In this document: one piece after another, positions 7,186-15,279 of the stretch
How positions within the stretch are numbered: position 1 is the stretch's first letter
Layout: every line of letters begins with the position of its first letter
Assembly (NCBI GenBank): GCA_963765935.1
Contig: CAVXXX010000001.1
Coordinates: forward strand, 1,860,001 to 1,924,000
From: JAMXLG01 sp963765935
GTDB taxonomy: Bacteria > Vulcanimicrobiota > Vulcanimicrobiia > Vulcanimicrobiales > Vulcanimicrobiaceae
Direction: 5' to 3'
Length of the DNA: 64,000 bases
Notes under the pieces: model-generated
Databases searched by the model: none
What the model was told of the DNA's origin: nothing
What the model saw: only the letters and a program-made list of their open reading frames with translations
Position numbers and translations under genes: made by a program

Positions 7186-8538
7186 ATGGGCCGCTCGCCG
7201 CCGGCGCGATACGATGCGCCAGTGATACCTTACCTCGCGCTCGCCTTTCTATTGCTTGCTGCAACGCAAGCGACTCCGTTGCCGTCCGCCGACGATAGCG
7301 CCGGACCGCACGTGCGTCAGGCTGCAACGCTGCTCTTTTCGACCTTCTATCGCAAGCTCGACGCGCACGCGGTTGTCGATGCCGAACGAACGGCATTGAT
7401 AACGCGGTTGCGTGAAGAGCATGCGAAGCGCACCGACTTACCGCGCGTCGCTGCGTCGCTCTCTGCTTCCGACGCGCCCTCGGCTGCAGCGGCGGAAGCC
7501 GATGCAGCAGTCGCTCGTGGCGCGTCGCCGGCCGACGCCGTCGATACGGCGCTCAAGGCGCTGACGATTGCAACGCGCGACCGCTACACGACGTATTTCA
7601 CGGCGAGCGAGTATCGAAATTTCAACGAAGTCCTCGATCCGCAGAAACTCTCCGGCATCGGCGTGTTGCTCGATATCGACGAGCAAACCAAGTATATCCG
7701 CGCATTCTTCGTCGTGCCCGAAACGCCGGCCGATCGTGCCGGACTGCGTAGCGGCGATCTGTTGCGGTCGATCGATGGCCTCTCCACGCAAGGTTGGAGC
7801 ATTGCGGACGCGCGCCGTCACCTGCTCGGAAAGACCGGCACGTCGCTCGATATCACCTTCGCGCACCCCGATTCCACATCAAGCGAAACCGTTTCACTCG
7901 TGCGTGCCGACATCAAGCCGCCAACCGTCTATTTTTCAATGCTGCCGAAAAATATCGCATACATCTACGTCGCGGCGTTCGGCAACGATACTGCGAACGA
8001 ATTCCACATCGCCGTGCAACGCAGCGAGGCCGCGGGTGCACGCGGGTATGTCGTGGATCTACGAAACGACGGCGGCGGCATCGTCGAAACCGCGCTCCAA
8101 ATTTCATCTGAATTCATTTCCACCGGACCGCTCGTCTCGATCGAATCCAACGGCGGCGACATCGACACGTTCGAAGCCAACGACAAAGCCATCGGCCCCA
8201 AACCTCTCGCCGTCCTCGTCAACGGATACAGCGCATCGGCCTCCGAAATCACTGCCGCAGCACTCTCCGAATCCGGCGCCGGCGTTCTCGTCGGCACCAA
8301 AACGTTCGGCAAAGGGGTCGTCCAGAACGTAACACGCTTTCCCGACGGCTCAGCCATTAAAATCACGACCGGCCGTTACTTTACGCCGCTCAATCATGAC
8401 ATTAACGGCCACGGCATCATCCCCGCCGTCGTCGTCGAAGAAAACCCCAAAGCGGTATTCGGCAAACCCGACCAAGATGCTCAACTCGCCCGCGCGCTCG
8501 AAGTCGTCGAACGTCAACTTCCGCCCAAAGGGGTATAG
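7186..8538 (+). CDS. S41 family carboxyl-terminal processing protease
   Basis: About 450 residues. A hydrophobic signal segment (VIPYLALAFLLLAATQA) is followed by an Ala-rich helical region, a PDZ domain (~150-235, with SGIGVLLDI and ETPADRAGLRSGDLL) and the S41 catalytic core. Ser ~351 in NGYSASASE and Lys ~376 in GTKTFGKGVVQ form the Ser-Lys dyad, and DLRNDGGG is the usual strand before it. Ctp proteases trim C-termini of periplasmic substrates. The ATG at 7186 is used here, but the GTG at 7222 would start right at the signal peptide and is a credible alternative. Confidence 0.92.
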   Translation: MGRSPPARYDAPVIPYLALAFLLLAATQATPLPSADDSAGPHVRQAATLLFSTFYRKLDAHAVVDAERTALITRLREEHAKRTDLPRVAASLSASDAPSAAAAEADAAVARGASPADAVDTALKALTIATRDRYTTYFTASEYRNFNEVLDPQKLSGIGVLLDIDEQTKYIRAFFVVPETPADRAGLRSGDLLRSIDGLSTQGWSIADARRHLLGKTGTSLDITFAHPDSTSSETVSLVRADIKPPTVYFSMLPKNIAYIYVAAFGNDTANEFHIAVQRSEAAGARGYVVDLRNDGGGIVETALQISSEFISTGPLVSIESNGGDIDTFEANDKAIGPKPLAVLVNGYSASASEITAAALSESGAGVLVGTKTFGKGVVQNVTRFPDGSAIKITTGRYFTPLNHDINGHGIIPAVVVEENPKAVFGKPDQDAQLARALEVVERQLPPKGV

Positions 8539-8545
8539 TCGACGT

Positions 8546-8734
8546 ATGAGCATCAGCGACGCTACGGACGTTCAGGAGCTTACCGGCTGTTCGCATGACA
8601 TCTGCCGCTGCACGCTTATCGGCGCCCAGCTCGGCACGAGTTATTGCAGTGATTACTGTGAGAAGGCGGATGCGGATTCGATCGAGGGCGAGGTTTGTGG
8701 GTGCGGGCATCCGGCGTGTGATACGCCCCAATGA
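8546..8734 (+). CDS. metallothionein-like Cys-rich small protein
   Basis: A 62-residue protein, 7 nt after the protease gene. Its Cys/His spacing is GCSHDICRC, then TSYCSDYC, then VCGCGHPAC. This mirrors bacterial metallothioneins, which have a CxxxxCxC block, a YCS..C block and a C-terminal CxCxHxxC. It would bind Zn, Cd or Cu in the cytoplasm. The stop codon sits inside the left arm of a large inverted repeat, so the last few codons are part of that hairpin. The length (~60 aa) fits the family. The alternative is an unrelated zinc-binding peptide. Confidence 0.65.
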   Translation: MSISDATDVQELTGCSHDICRCTLIGAQLGTSYCSDYCEKADADSIEGEVCGCGHPACDTPQ

Positions 8735-8947
8735 GTTGCCGGCTTTTGGGCTTGTAAAAAACACACCCCTCCCTACGGAAACCGCTGGAAAATTCACATC
8801 GTGTGAATTTTCCGCTTCCGCACTTTTTCGGCAGAACAAGTTTTGAAGTTCACCTCCTGTGAAGGCCGAAAAAGTTGCAGATTTCCGTAGGGAGGGGTGT
8901 GTTTTTTAAGCCCAAAAGCCGGCAACTCATTGGGGCGTATCACATGC
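8714..8947. repeat. large hairpin element 1 (long inverted repeat with palindromic core)
   Basis: Left arm 8714-8781 and right arm 8882-8947 are near-perfect inverted copies (one 2-nt indel and one mismatch seen). The 100-nt interior holds nested palindromes: a core at 8777-8822 centred on TTCAC-ATCGT-GTGAA, and a second TTCAC-CTCCT-GTGAA flanked by the CTTTTTCGGC/GCCGAAAAAG stem (8823-8832 with 8865-8874). The left arm includes the end of the metallothionein-like gene. The core recurs reverse-complemented in element 2 at 9613-9658 with one difference. Confidence 0.9.
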
Positions 8948-8966
8948 GGTGTGATATAAAGACGGC

Positions 8967-9476
8967 GTGCAGCGGTTTGTGCGATTAGCAGCCTGTATTT
9001 CCCGTTATTCGCCGGGCCGGAGGATTCTGGAGATTGGGGCGGGTGATGGTGAGCTCGCGAATATGCTGATTGGGGATGGATTTTCGTACGTTGGGGTCGA
9101 TCGGAAGCCGCGAACTGAGCTTCTGAATGTGATTCCTGTTGATTTCTTTGAGTACGAAAGCGACGAGCGGTTTGATTGTGTTGCGACGCAATATGTTCTT
9201 CACCATGTTGAGAGCATCGAAGACTTTGTGAATCGGATGTTGCGCTTCACAGAGCCAAACGGCATCGTCGCGATCGGCGAATACGGCTGGGAACGAAGCG
9301 ACGATCCGGTCTTCCGAGAAGAGCGGGCAGACCTTCACACTTCGGAAACGATGATTCGCGCCCTAGATCAAATGCTCGAACGACTCCACTACGAAGACGT
9401 CCCATACAAAGACGGAACCGACACGATCGGCTTCATCTGGCTCGGACAACGCAAAGCACTCCTCCTGTCATCCTGA
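8967..9476 (+). CDS. class I SAM-dependent methyltransferase
   Basis: A 169-residue Rossmann-fold methyltransferase with a GTG start. Motif I is ILEIGAGDGELA (~20-31), the acidic end of strand 2 is VGVDRKP, and FDCVATQYVLHHVESIEDF is the motif IV/post-IV region, followed by NGIVAIGEYGW. The substrate is not predictable: the LHHV form resembles small-molecule methyltransferases. The gene lies between the two hairpin elements, and its stop codon falls inside a REP-type repeat (TCATCCTGA), so the C-terminal residues SS are repeat-encoded. Confidence 0.8.
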   Translation: MQRFVRLAACISRYSPGRRILEIGAGDGELANMLIGDGFSYVGVDRKPRTELLNVIPVDFFEYESDERFDCVATQYVLHHVESIEDFVNRMLRFTEPNGIVAIGEYGWERSDDPVFREERADLHTSETMIRALDQMLERLHYEDVPYKDGTDTIGFIWLGQRKALLLSS

Positions 9477-9543
9477 GCCTGTCGAAGGATCGCCTCGATT
9501 CAAACACGCGATGCAATCCTTCGACTGCGCTGGAGGATGACAG
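9465..9543. repeat. inverted pair of REP-type repeats
   Basis: Left copy CTGTCATCCTGAGCCTGTCG plus AAGGAT (9465-9490) and right copy ATCCTTCGACTGCGCTGGAG plus GATGACAG (9516-9543) are inverted around a 25-nt spacer. This is the common intergenic REP/BIME arrangement. It lies at the 3' end of the methyltransferase gene, supplies its stop codon, and can form a transcript-end hairpin. Confidence 0.8.
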
Positions 9544-9561
9544 GGCTCGCATATCAGCAGA

Positions 9562-9698
9562 GCGATTGCGTTGTGGTGGTTTGGGTTTTTGTTTCTTCCG
9601 ACTGGAAATTTGTGCGGAAGCGGAAAATTCACACGACGTGAATTTTCCAGCGGTTTCCTGTCGGAAGAAACAAAACCCAAACCGCCACAACACAATCG
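9562..9698. repeat. large hairpin element 2 (shares core with element 1, different arms)
   Basis: Arms 9562-9601 and 9660-9698 are inverted copies with a few mismatches; the left contains GTGGTTTGGGTTTTTGTTTC. The centre, 9613-9658, is the 46-bp core of element 1 in reverse complement, with TTCAC-ACGAC-GTGAA. The arms bear no resemblance to those of element 1. It sits between convergent genes, 12 nt from the stop of the LptD-like gene, and could serve as a bidirectional terminator. Confidence 0.88.
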
Positions 9699-9710
9699 CG
9701 GCGCCGCGCT

Positions 9711-12308
9711 TCAGAAGTTGAACGTCGTCGGAATCAGTGGGCCGCTCTGGCCAACGTTGAAGGTCGCGGTGTGCGACGGGAACGCGAGGATGTTCAGCGA
9801 GAGCGTCACGAGCTTCAGCGACTGATTGTACAGTGCCTGAATCTGGTAGCAGCCGCCGATCGTTTTTGTTACGTAGAGCACCTTGTCCGTCAGCGCGCCC
9901 TTTTCTTTCCAGTTGATGTCGGTGACGAATTGCGCGGCGGTGTCTGGGCCGAGCGGGACTGCGATTTGTGCGTTTGTTGTGTAGAAGCCGTTGCCCGCGC
10001 CGGGATTGAATGAGCCGGCGAGGAGGATGATGGAGCGTTGGCTCGGTGCGACCGCGAGTTGGTACGTGACGGGTTGGGCTTGTTCGTTGAAGTACGTCGA
10101 GAAGCCCAGTGAGAGATTGTAGTAGTTGCCGTTGAAAAGGCGGACGAGATCCTGCGCGGCTTTCGAATTGACGGTGGGCTGTTGGTCGAGGAATTGGAAC
10201 GGGACGAAAGCCGGTCCGTTGTAGTTCGATTCGTTGTACGTGACGCTGTTAACGAAGTGCGCGCCGATGGGCGTGTTGAGCGACATGTCTTGCTGAATGG
10301 ACGCTTTTAAGTCGCCGGTGCCGTATGCGTATTGATTGACGTTGACCGTCGCTTGGAAGTCGCTGCTGCCGAGTTTGGCAAGAAGCGGACCGCCGTTGAG
10401 GCCGATGTCGGCGCGTTGCGACGAGAACGCGTTCGACGGTTCGGAGTATTCGCCGATGACGAACGTCGGATTGATCGGAAAGACGCGATCGTTCTCAAAG
10501 AATTTGTATGGGCGCACGGTGAATTCGGGCAGCTTGTTGATGCCGTATGGCTGTTGCGCGTATGTCTTATCAAGGTCCATCTGGTAGTCCGCGCCGGCAG
10601 TCGTGAGATCCGCGAGATCGTTGAAGTGCGCGGTCGAGTTGCTAGTGGCAAACCCGGCATAATCCGATGAACTGCTTGCCAAATTGAAGTTGAGCGAATT
10701 GCGCAGAGTTTGCGTAATTTGCCGGCTGTCGGTGAATGAATACGATGAGCTGTTCGATTGATTGCCGACGGCACTATAGGTGAATCCGTAGGTTTGATTC
10801 GACCGTAAACCCGTGTGCGCGACGTTCGCCGTGAAGCCGGTGTTCGCCGGGACGTTCGTGTACGGGCCGTAGTTCGAGACGTATGTTACGCCGAAGTTAC
10901 CCTTCAGCGTGTTCGAGAAGTTCTCGAGCTCGTTTAAAGACAGGTTGTTCTGCCGCGACTGAACGCGTTTGTCGTCAATCGTGTAGAACTGCAGCGACGC
11001 GCTGCGATGGCCCGAGTGCGCCGTGTAGTAGCCGGTGTAACCCAGACCGAGGCCGACCTTCGTGTAATAGTTCACGGTGTAATAGCCGTAGTAATACTGG
11101 TTCTTGCCGAACGTCATTCGCAACTTGATCCAGTAGCCTTCGTACTCATCGTATCCGACGTCGGGGAAGTAGCGCGGGCGCTGCGCTTCGCTCTCAACGG
11201 TACGCAGCGGGATGACGACCTTCGGCAGCCAGAAGACCGCCGCGGCGCCGAGCCACAGAATCGCTTTGTAAATGACGATCTTGTCGCCCGGATAGACGTC
11301 CATGTTTTTCCCGGTGATGTGGTAGCCGCTGCGCGAATTCTCACACGTGGAAACGGCGGGCGCGAGGCCGTGTCCGACGCCGTCAGAGTCGGTGTGCAGA
11401 TTCGTTGCATTGAAGTGGACGAGCCCGCGCTCGATGCCTTCGTTGCTCGTTCCGCGCCCATTCGTCAGCTTCGCCGTTTGATCGATAGTATCGAACGCGA
11501 TCTCATCGGCTTGCAGTACGGAATCCTGCGCACGATTGATAATGAACGGATGTCCCGTGATCGTGATTGTGCGCAGCCCGTCAAAATGCGCGTGATCGCC
11601 GACGATCTCTTCCGCACCGTAGAGAATGTGGACGTTGCCGTCGGCGTCGCCCGGCTGACCTTGAGCGGTGTTGCCGGAAACGCTGTCGGCAAGAACCGCA
11701 ATGTGATTGGGCGGCAGCGTTGGAACGCCGGTTGGTTGCGGCGTCGGGCTCGGCGGTCCCTGACCGGCCGGCGTAATGGGGGGCGGTGTCGTCCCGCCGC
11801 GTTGTATGAAGACGGTTTGATTCTGATCGAACGGATTCGGCGTGGCGGTCGGAATCGGCGGCGGCGTGAATTCACCCGGCGAGCTGCCCGGTTGCGGCGG
11901 CGGGGTTGCATAGAGCGTCGTCGACGAGTTCATTTGCGGACCGAACGTCGCCGAGGGAAGCGGCGAGGGCGACGGCGTCATGCCGAACGGCGTCGCGGTT
12001 GCAAACGGTGTGGGCGTTGCAAACGGATTCGGCGTCGTATAGGGCGTCGCGGTCGCAAATGGGGTCGGCGTTGCGAAGGGATTGGGTGTCGGCGGTGCGG
12101 TGGGGAACGGTTGTTGCGCGACGACATCCTTTTCCGGTTCGAAGAGGATGCGATGATCGGCGCAGCTCTGGCCGTTCAAGAGCGCCATGACGCGCAGCGT
12201 CTCATCGTCCATCGCGCTCGCTTTTGCAGCGGGCGAGTACGAAAAGATCATCGCAACAATACAGGCGATCGCGGTGAGGCCGCGACGCGTTCGCCAAGGC
12301 GCATTCAC
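9711..12308 (-). CDS. LptD/OstA-like outer-membrane LPS assembly protein
   Basis: About 865 residues from the GTG at 12308 (4 nt after the LptF/G stop), with signal segment LTAIACIVAMIFSYSPAAKASA. After a Pro/Thr-rich stretch (~74-165) comes an OstA-like domain (~190-330: NHIAVLADSVSGN, NVHILYGAEEIVGDHAHFDG, ITGKNMDVYPGDKIVIYKA). A long Tyr/Asn-rich C-terminal beta-barrel of alternating strands follows (YYYGYYTVNYYTKVGLGLGY) and ends in aromatic NF. LptD receives LPS from LptA and inserts it in the outer leaflet. The Pro-rich repeat insertion is atypical. A longer ATG at 12383 overlaps the upstream gene. Confidence 0.8.
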   Translation of the reverse strand: MNAPWRTRRGLTAIACIVAMIFSYSPAAKASAMDDETLRVMALLNGQSCADHRILFEPEKDVVAQQPFPTAPPTPNPFATPTPFATATPYTTPNPFATPTPFATATPFGMTPSPSPLPSATFGPQMNSSTTLYATPPPQPGSSPGEFTPPPIPTATPNPFDQNQTVFIQRGGTTPPPITPAGQGPPSPTPQPTGVPTLPPNHIAVLADSVSGNTAQGQPGDADGNVHILYGAEEIVGDHAHFDGLRTITITGHPFIINRAQDSVLQADEIAFDTIDQTAKLTNGRGTSNEGIERGLVHFNATNLHTDSDGVGHGLAPAVSTCENSRSGYHITGKNMDVYPGDKIVIYKAILWLGAAAVFWLPKVVIPLRTVESEAQRPRYFPDVGYDEYEGYWIKLRMTFGKNQYYYGYYTVNYYTKVGLGLGYTGYYTAHSGHRSASLQFYTIDDKRVQSRQNNLSLNELENFSNTLKGNFGVTYVSNYGPYTNVPANTGFTANVAHTGLRSNQTYGFTYSAVGNQSNSSSYSFTDSRQITQTLRNSLNFNLASSSSDYAGFATSNSTAHFNDLADLTTAGADYQMDLDKTYAQQPYGINKLPEFTVRPYKFFENDRVFPINPTFVIGEYSEPSNAFSSQRADIGLNGGPLLAKLGSSDFQATVNVNQYAYGTGDLKASIQQDMSLNTPIGAHFVNSVTYNESNYNGPAFVPFQFLDQQPTVNSKAAQDLVRLFNGNYYNLSLGFSTYFNEQAQPVTYQLAVAPSQRSIILLAGSFNPGAGNGFYTTNAQIAVPLGPDTAAQFVTDINWKEKGALTDKVLYVTKTIGGCYQIQALYNQSLKLVTLSLNILAFPSHTATFNVGQSGPLIPTTFNF
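11982..12089 (-). repeat. tandem Pro/Thr/Phe coding repeat in LptD-like protein
   Basis: Two consecutive 18-residue units, TPNPFATPTPFATATPYT and TPNPFATPTPFATATPFG, encoded by ~54-bp direct repeats whose + strand reads as alternating GGCGTNGC/GCAAANGG blocks. The stretch lies between the signal peptide and the OstA domain, and likely forms an extended periplasmic linker. Confidence 0.85.
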
Positions 12309-12312
12309 AATG

Positions 12313-13467
12313 TCAGCGTTCTTCCAACCAGAGGAGCACGAGACCGGCGGTTCCCATAATGATGTTCGGAAGCCAAGCGGCAAGGTACGGGTTGATCTGA
12401 TTGTTGCGGCCGAGCGCTGCGCCCGCCGACGACATCAGATAATATACAAAGAACGCAAGAATAGCGAGCGCAATTGCGAGCGTCCTGCCGCGCTTGCCGA
12501 AACGCAGAGCCAATGGGACCGCGAGCACGACCCCGATGAAGGACGCAAAGGGCCATGCCAGCTTGTTAGCAAGATTTACTTGGAGCGTCCCCAATGCGGT
12601 CCCGCTCACGCCTTGCGCCTGCATGGCTTGGACCTGCGTCGTAAGCGATTTACTCGAGGTGGTGCTCGAATCCGAGTTGATGCTCGTCATGAACTGCGCC
12701 GCGGCCTCGGCAAGCGGTAAGCCGATGAGCGCGTCGTCGATGTGCTGCTGGCTGATGACATACCCCTCCGCGTTATACCGCGTGTCGAGCACATCGTGCA
12801 GATGCAGCGCGCTATGATCCACCGTTGCCGTCTTTGCTTGAAGCGTCTCGGACCACGCGCCGTACCGCGCCGGTTTATAGACCTGCACGCCTTCCATCGT
12901 TTTATGATCCGGCAGAATTTGCGTAATGAAGAAGACGTTTCCCGTATCGGGGTCTTTACTAAAGAACTGCGGTTCGACCGGCAGCGCGTTGGTGTGATAG
13001 ATGATCTGGTAAAACGTGCGCGTCGAGAGATCGGCCGACGCCGGTGCGATCCATTCATCGGTTGCATAGGCGACGAGAAACATCGCGAAGCCAAAAAGCA
13101 GCGGAGTGAGGGCGATGCGCCAGATCGCAATGCCCGACGTTCGCATGGCAATCACTTCGTTATCGCCCATAATGCGCGCCATCGCGAGTAATCCGGCAAA
13201 GAGTGATGCAAATGGAAACGCGAGCGAGACGGCCGGCGGAACGCGAAAAATGACGAAGCGAACCACCAAAAAGAATGGCGCGTGTTCGTTGATGATGTAG
13301 TCCGCTGCTGCAAAGAACACGTTGAGCGCCCAGAACAGCAAGAAGGCTGCAAACGCAAAGACGAACGGTCCCGCCATCTCGCGCAGCAGATAGCGATCTA
13401 AGATCGGTACGCGACCGCCTGCCACGGCAAGACGAGGCAGTGGCTGACGTTCGGTGAGCGTCGCCAT
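12313..13467 (-). CDS. LptF/LptG-family permease (YjgP/YjgQ)
   Basis: 384 residues: three N-terminal membrane helices (FVFAFAAFLLFWALNVFFAA; VRFVIFRVPPAVSLAFPFAS; LLFGFAMFLVAYAT), a ~180-residue periplasmic jellyroll-type domain, and three C-terminal helices (WPFASFIGVVLAVPLALRFG, ALAILAFFVYYLM, IIMGTAGLVLLW). IPILDRYLLREM at the N-terminus is typical. It forms the transmembrane part of the LptB2FG LPS extractor. Only one LptF/G gene is seen here, so its partner must be elsewhere or the protein is a homodimer. It is followed by the LptD-like gene in the same operon. Confidence 0.88.
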   Translation of the reverse strand: MATLTERQPLPRLAVAGGRVPILDRYLLREMAGPFVFAFAAFLLFWALNVFFAAADYIINEHAPFFLVVRFVIFRVPPAVSLAFPFASLFAGLLAMARIMGDNEVIAMRTSGIAIWRIALTPLLFGFAMFLVAYATDEWIAPASADLSTRTFYQIIYHTNALPVEPQFFSKDPDTGNVFFITQILPDHKTMEGVQVYKPARYGAWSETLQAKTATVDHSALHLHDVLDTRYNAEGYVISQQHIDDALIGLPLAEAAAQFMTSINSDSSTTSSKSLTTQVQAMQAQGVSGTALGTLQVNLANKLAWPFASFIGVVLAVPLALRFGKRGRTLAIALAILAFFVYYLMSSAGAALGRNNQINPYLAAWLPNIIMGTAGLVLLWLEER

Positions 13468-13481
13468 GGGCGAAAAGGAAA

Positions 13482-13955
13482 CTAGTAGCTCCGGTATGCG
13501 GAGATGACGCGCGTGACGTACGCGCGCGTTTCGGCGTACGGCGGAACCCCGTGATACCGGTCGACGGCTCCCGGTCCGGCGTTATACGCCGCGACCGCTA
13601 AGGTCGCGTTCCCGTGATAGCGGTCGAGGAGTGCTTTGAGATAGGCGCTACCGCACTGCACGTTTTCCGTCGCGTCGAATGGGTTCACGATACCGCAATC
13701 CGCCGACGTTCCCGGCATCAACTGCATCAGGCCTTGAGCTCCGGCGAGGCTCACAGCGGACGGATTACCCGACGACTCGGCCATCAACACGGCGCGAACG
13801 AGGCCGGCTGGAACGCCGTTGCTTTGCGATGCCTCAGTAACGAGACTCGAGATTTGGTTGGGATCGAGGGCGTGCGGCGCATACGGAAGATAGCCCGCGC
13901 TGCCACAACCGTACAGCAGGCTCAGGAGAGCGAATATCCCGAGCAGTCGACTCAT
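13482..13955 (-). CDS. SLT-type lytic transglycosylase lipoprotein
   Basis: 157 residues: a short type II signal (MSRLLGIFALLSLLYGC, lipobox LYGC at Cys17), then a compact SLT/goose-lysozyme-like domain. Catalytic Glu60 lies in VLMAESSGNPSAVS, followed by GAQGLMQLMPGTS and ATLAVAAYNAGPGAVDRYHGVPP, all hallmark blocks. It cleaves the MurNAc-GlcNAc bond to form 1,6-anhydro ends. It lies 14 nt upstream of the LptF/G gene on the same strand, so it may be co-transcribed with the LPS-transport genes. Confidence 0.92.
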   Translation of the reverse strand: MSRLLGIFALLSLLYGCGSAGYLPYAPHALDPNQISSLVTEASQSNGVPAGLVRAVLMAESSGNPSAVSLAGAQGLMQLMPGTSADCGIVNPFDATENVQCGSAYLKALLDRYHGNATLAVAAYNAGPGAVDRYHGVPPYAETRAYVTRVISAYRSY

Positions 13956-14020
13956 CTGAACGCCCTCTTCTCCTATGGCCGGTGGCGGCCTTTCACGGCT
14001 TGCGGGGAATCTGCTCGTTT

Positions 14021-14950
14021 ATGCTCTTCCCGCTTCGCTTGGCCGCTCTAACGGCAGTGCTCCTGATTCTTAACGGAATCAGTGCGGCAGCCGTCCCTCG
14101 GTACGACCACATCTTCGTTATCGTCGATGAAAACAAGGACCTGAACCGGATCGTCGGCCGGTCTCCGGCGCCCGCCATCAACGCGACGGCGTTGCAGTAC
14201 GGATACGCGAGCCACTACGACGCCGTGGCGCATCCGAGCGAGCCCAACTACGTTGCGCTTGTAGGCGGCAGTACGTTCGGGATTCCCGATGATGGACCGT
14301 TCACGAAGAATGCGGTCGATGCAGCGAGTCTCGCGCAGCAACTCGACGCGGCGCACCTCAGCTGGAAGGGCTACTACGAGGACATTCCGGAGCCCGGCTC
14401 GCTGGCGACGACATCAGGGCTCTATGCCAGCAAGCATTCCGGTTTCTTGAATTTCACCGCCGTGCAACGCGATTCCAAGCGCAACGAGCACCTCGTCGGC
14501 TTCGATCAGCTCGAGCGCGATGCGGCAAGCAATCGTCTGCCCAACTTTGCGTTGATCGTACCGAATCTTTGCAATGATATGCACGGTGCGTGGGGCGCAA
14601 AGGCTCCGTCGAACTGTTGGCCGACGAATACACCCGCGCTAATTGCGCGCGGAGATGCGGCGTTCAAGGATATCGTCGATCGCTTGACGGCAACGCCCGC
14701 ATGGAAAAGCTCGCAGAATGTTGCAATCGTTCTGGTCTTCGATGAAGACGATAGCGGCGGAACGGAAGGCGGAGGCGGCCGCGTTCCAGCGATCGTCATG
14801 ACCAATCACGGACCGCGTAAGCTTGTCGATGCAACGCCGTACACGCACTATTCGCTCTTACGAACGATTGAAGAGGCCTTTGGCTTGGTCCCGCTTGCAC
14901 ACGCACAAGAAGCAACGCCGATGACGCGCTTGTTTTCGGTGTCGCAATAA
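14021..14950 (+). CDS. secreted phosphoesterase (phospholipase C / acid phosphatase-like)
   Basis: About 309 residues from the ATG at 14021, with signal peptide MLFPLRLAALTAVLLILNGI. The mature domain matches the phosphoesterase family (alkaline-phosphatase superfamily): YDHIFVIVDENKDL at the start (metal Asp/Glu), SEPNYVALVGGS (nucleophile-region Asn/Thr-type site), NFALIVPNLCNDMHG, and VLVFDEDDSGGTEGGGGRVP for the second metal cluster. It likely hydrolyses phosphomonoesters or phospholipid head groups in the periplasm. A start at 13982 would add 13 residues ahead of the signal. Confidence 0.85.
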   Translation: MLFPLRLAALTAVLLILNGISAAAVPRYDHIFVIVDENKDLNRIVGRSPAPAINATALQYGYASHYDAVAHPSEPNYVALVGGSTFGIPDDGPFTKNAVDAASLAQQLDAAHLSWKGYYEDIPEPGSLATTSGLYASKHSGFLNFTAVQRDSKRNEHLVGFDQLERDAASNRLPNFALIVPNLCNDMHGAWGAKAPSNCWPTNTPALIARGDAAFKDIVDRLTATPAWKSSQNVAIVLVFDEDDSGGTEGGGGRVPAIVMTNHGPRKLVDATPYTHYSLLRTIEEAFGLVPLAHAQEATPMTRLFSVSQ

Positions 14951-14993
14951 CGGGGGACGATGGCGCAAACATCCCATCCCGAGGAGTATGACC

Positions 14994-15279
14994 ATGCGCG
15001 CCGTCGTCTGGAAAGGTCCGCGTCAAGTCGCGGTCGCGTGATGTGTTCGATTGATGCGGTTGGATATGAAGCATATGGCGATGATGCACCGGGCGAGCGC
15101 CAGAATCCCAATCAAATTCTCGACGTTATACGCGTAACAAATCCCACCGGTCACGCCGGCATCACCGGCGTCTATTTTCCGCCGCATTACAATCGAAGAA
15201 GCGCCGGTCGCCTGCGAACGCTTCGACTTGCGCGAAAACGGTTACACGAAAGTCGTCATCAAACCGCAGCTTGCGAGTA
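14994..15279 (+). pseudogene. zinc-dependent alcohol/formaldehyde dehydrogenase remnant
   Basis: Three collinear fragments of one long-chain zinc dehydrogenase survive. The N-terminus is MRAVVWKGPRQVAVA from 14994, ending in an in-frame TGA. In the next frame a mid-protein piece runs CSIDAVGYEAYGDDA to GHAGITGVYFP (~15045-15182). In a third frame there is a C-terminal piece, PVACERFDLRENGYTKVVIK (~15210). An intact gene would be about 1.1-1.2 kb; here ~290 nt remain, so two large internal deletions and frameshifts are inferred. The fragments resemble glutathione-independent formaldehyde dehydrogenases. Nothing further is recognisable up to 15453. Confidence 0.8.

Noticed and set aside
8735..8966. 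Possible insertion sequence
   Set aside because: No transposase ORF and only one locus with these arms; it is a long hairpin, not an IS.
11982..12089. Possible CRISPR-like direct repeats
   Set aside because: Periodicity is a coding Pro/Thr/Phe repeat in the LptD-like protein, without spacer structure.
11007..12359. 450-residue plus-strand ORF
   Set aside because: Fully antisense to the LptD-like gene, Arg-rich with no domain; a shadow of GC-rich codon structure.
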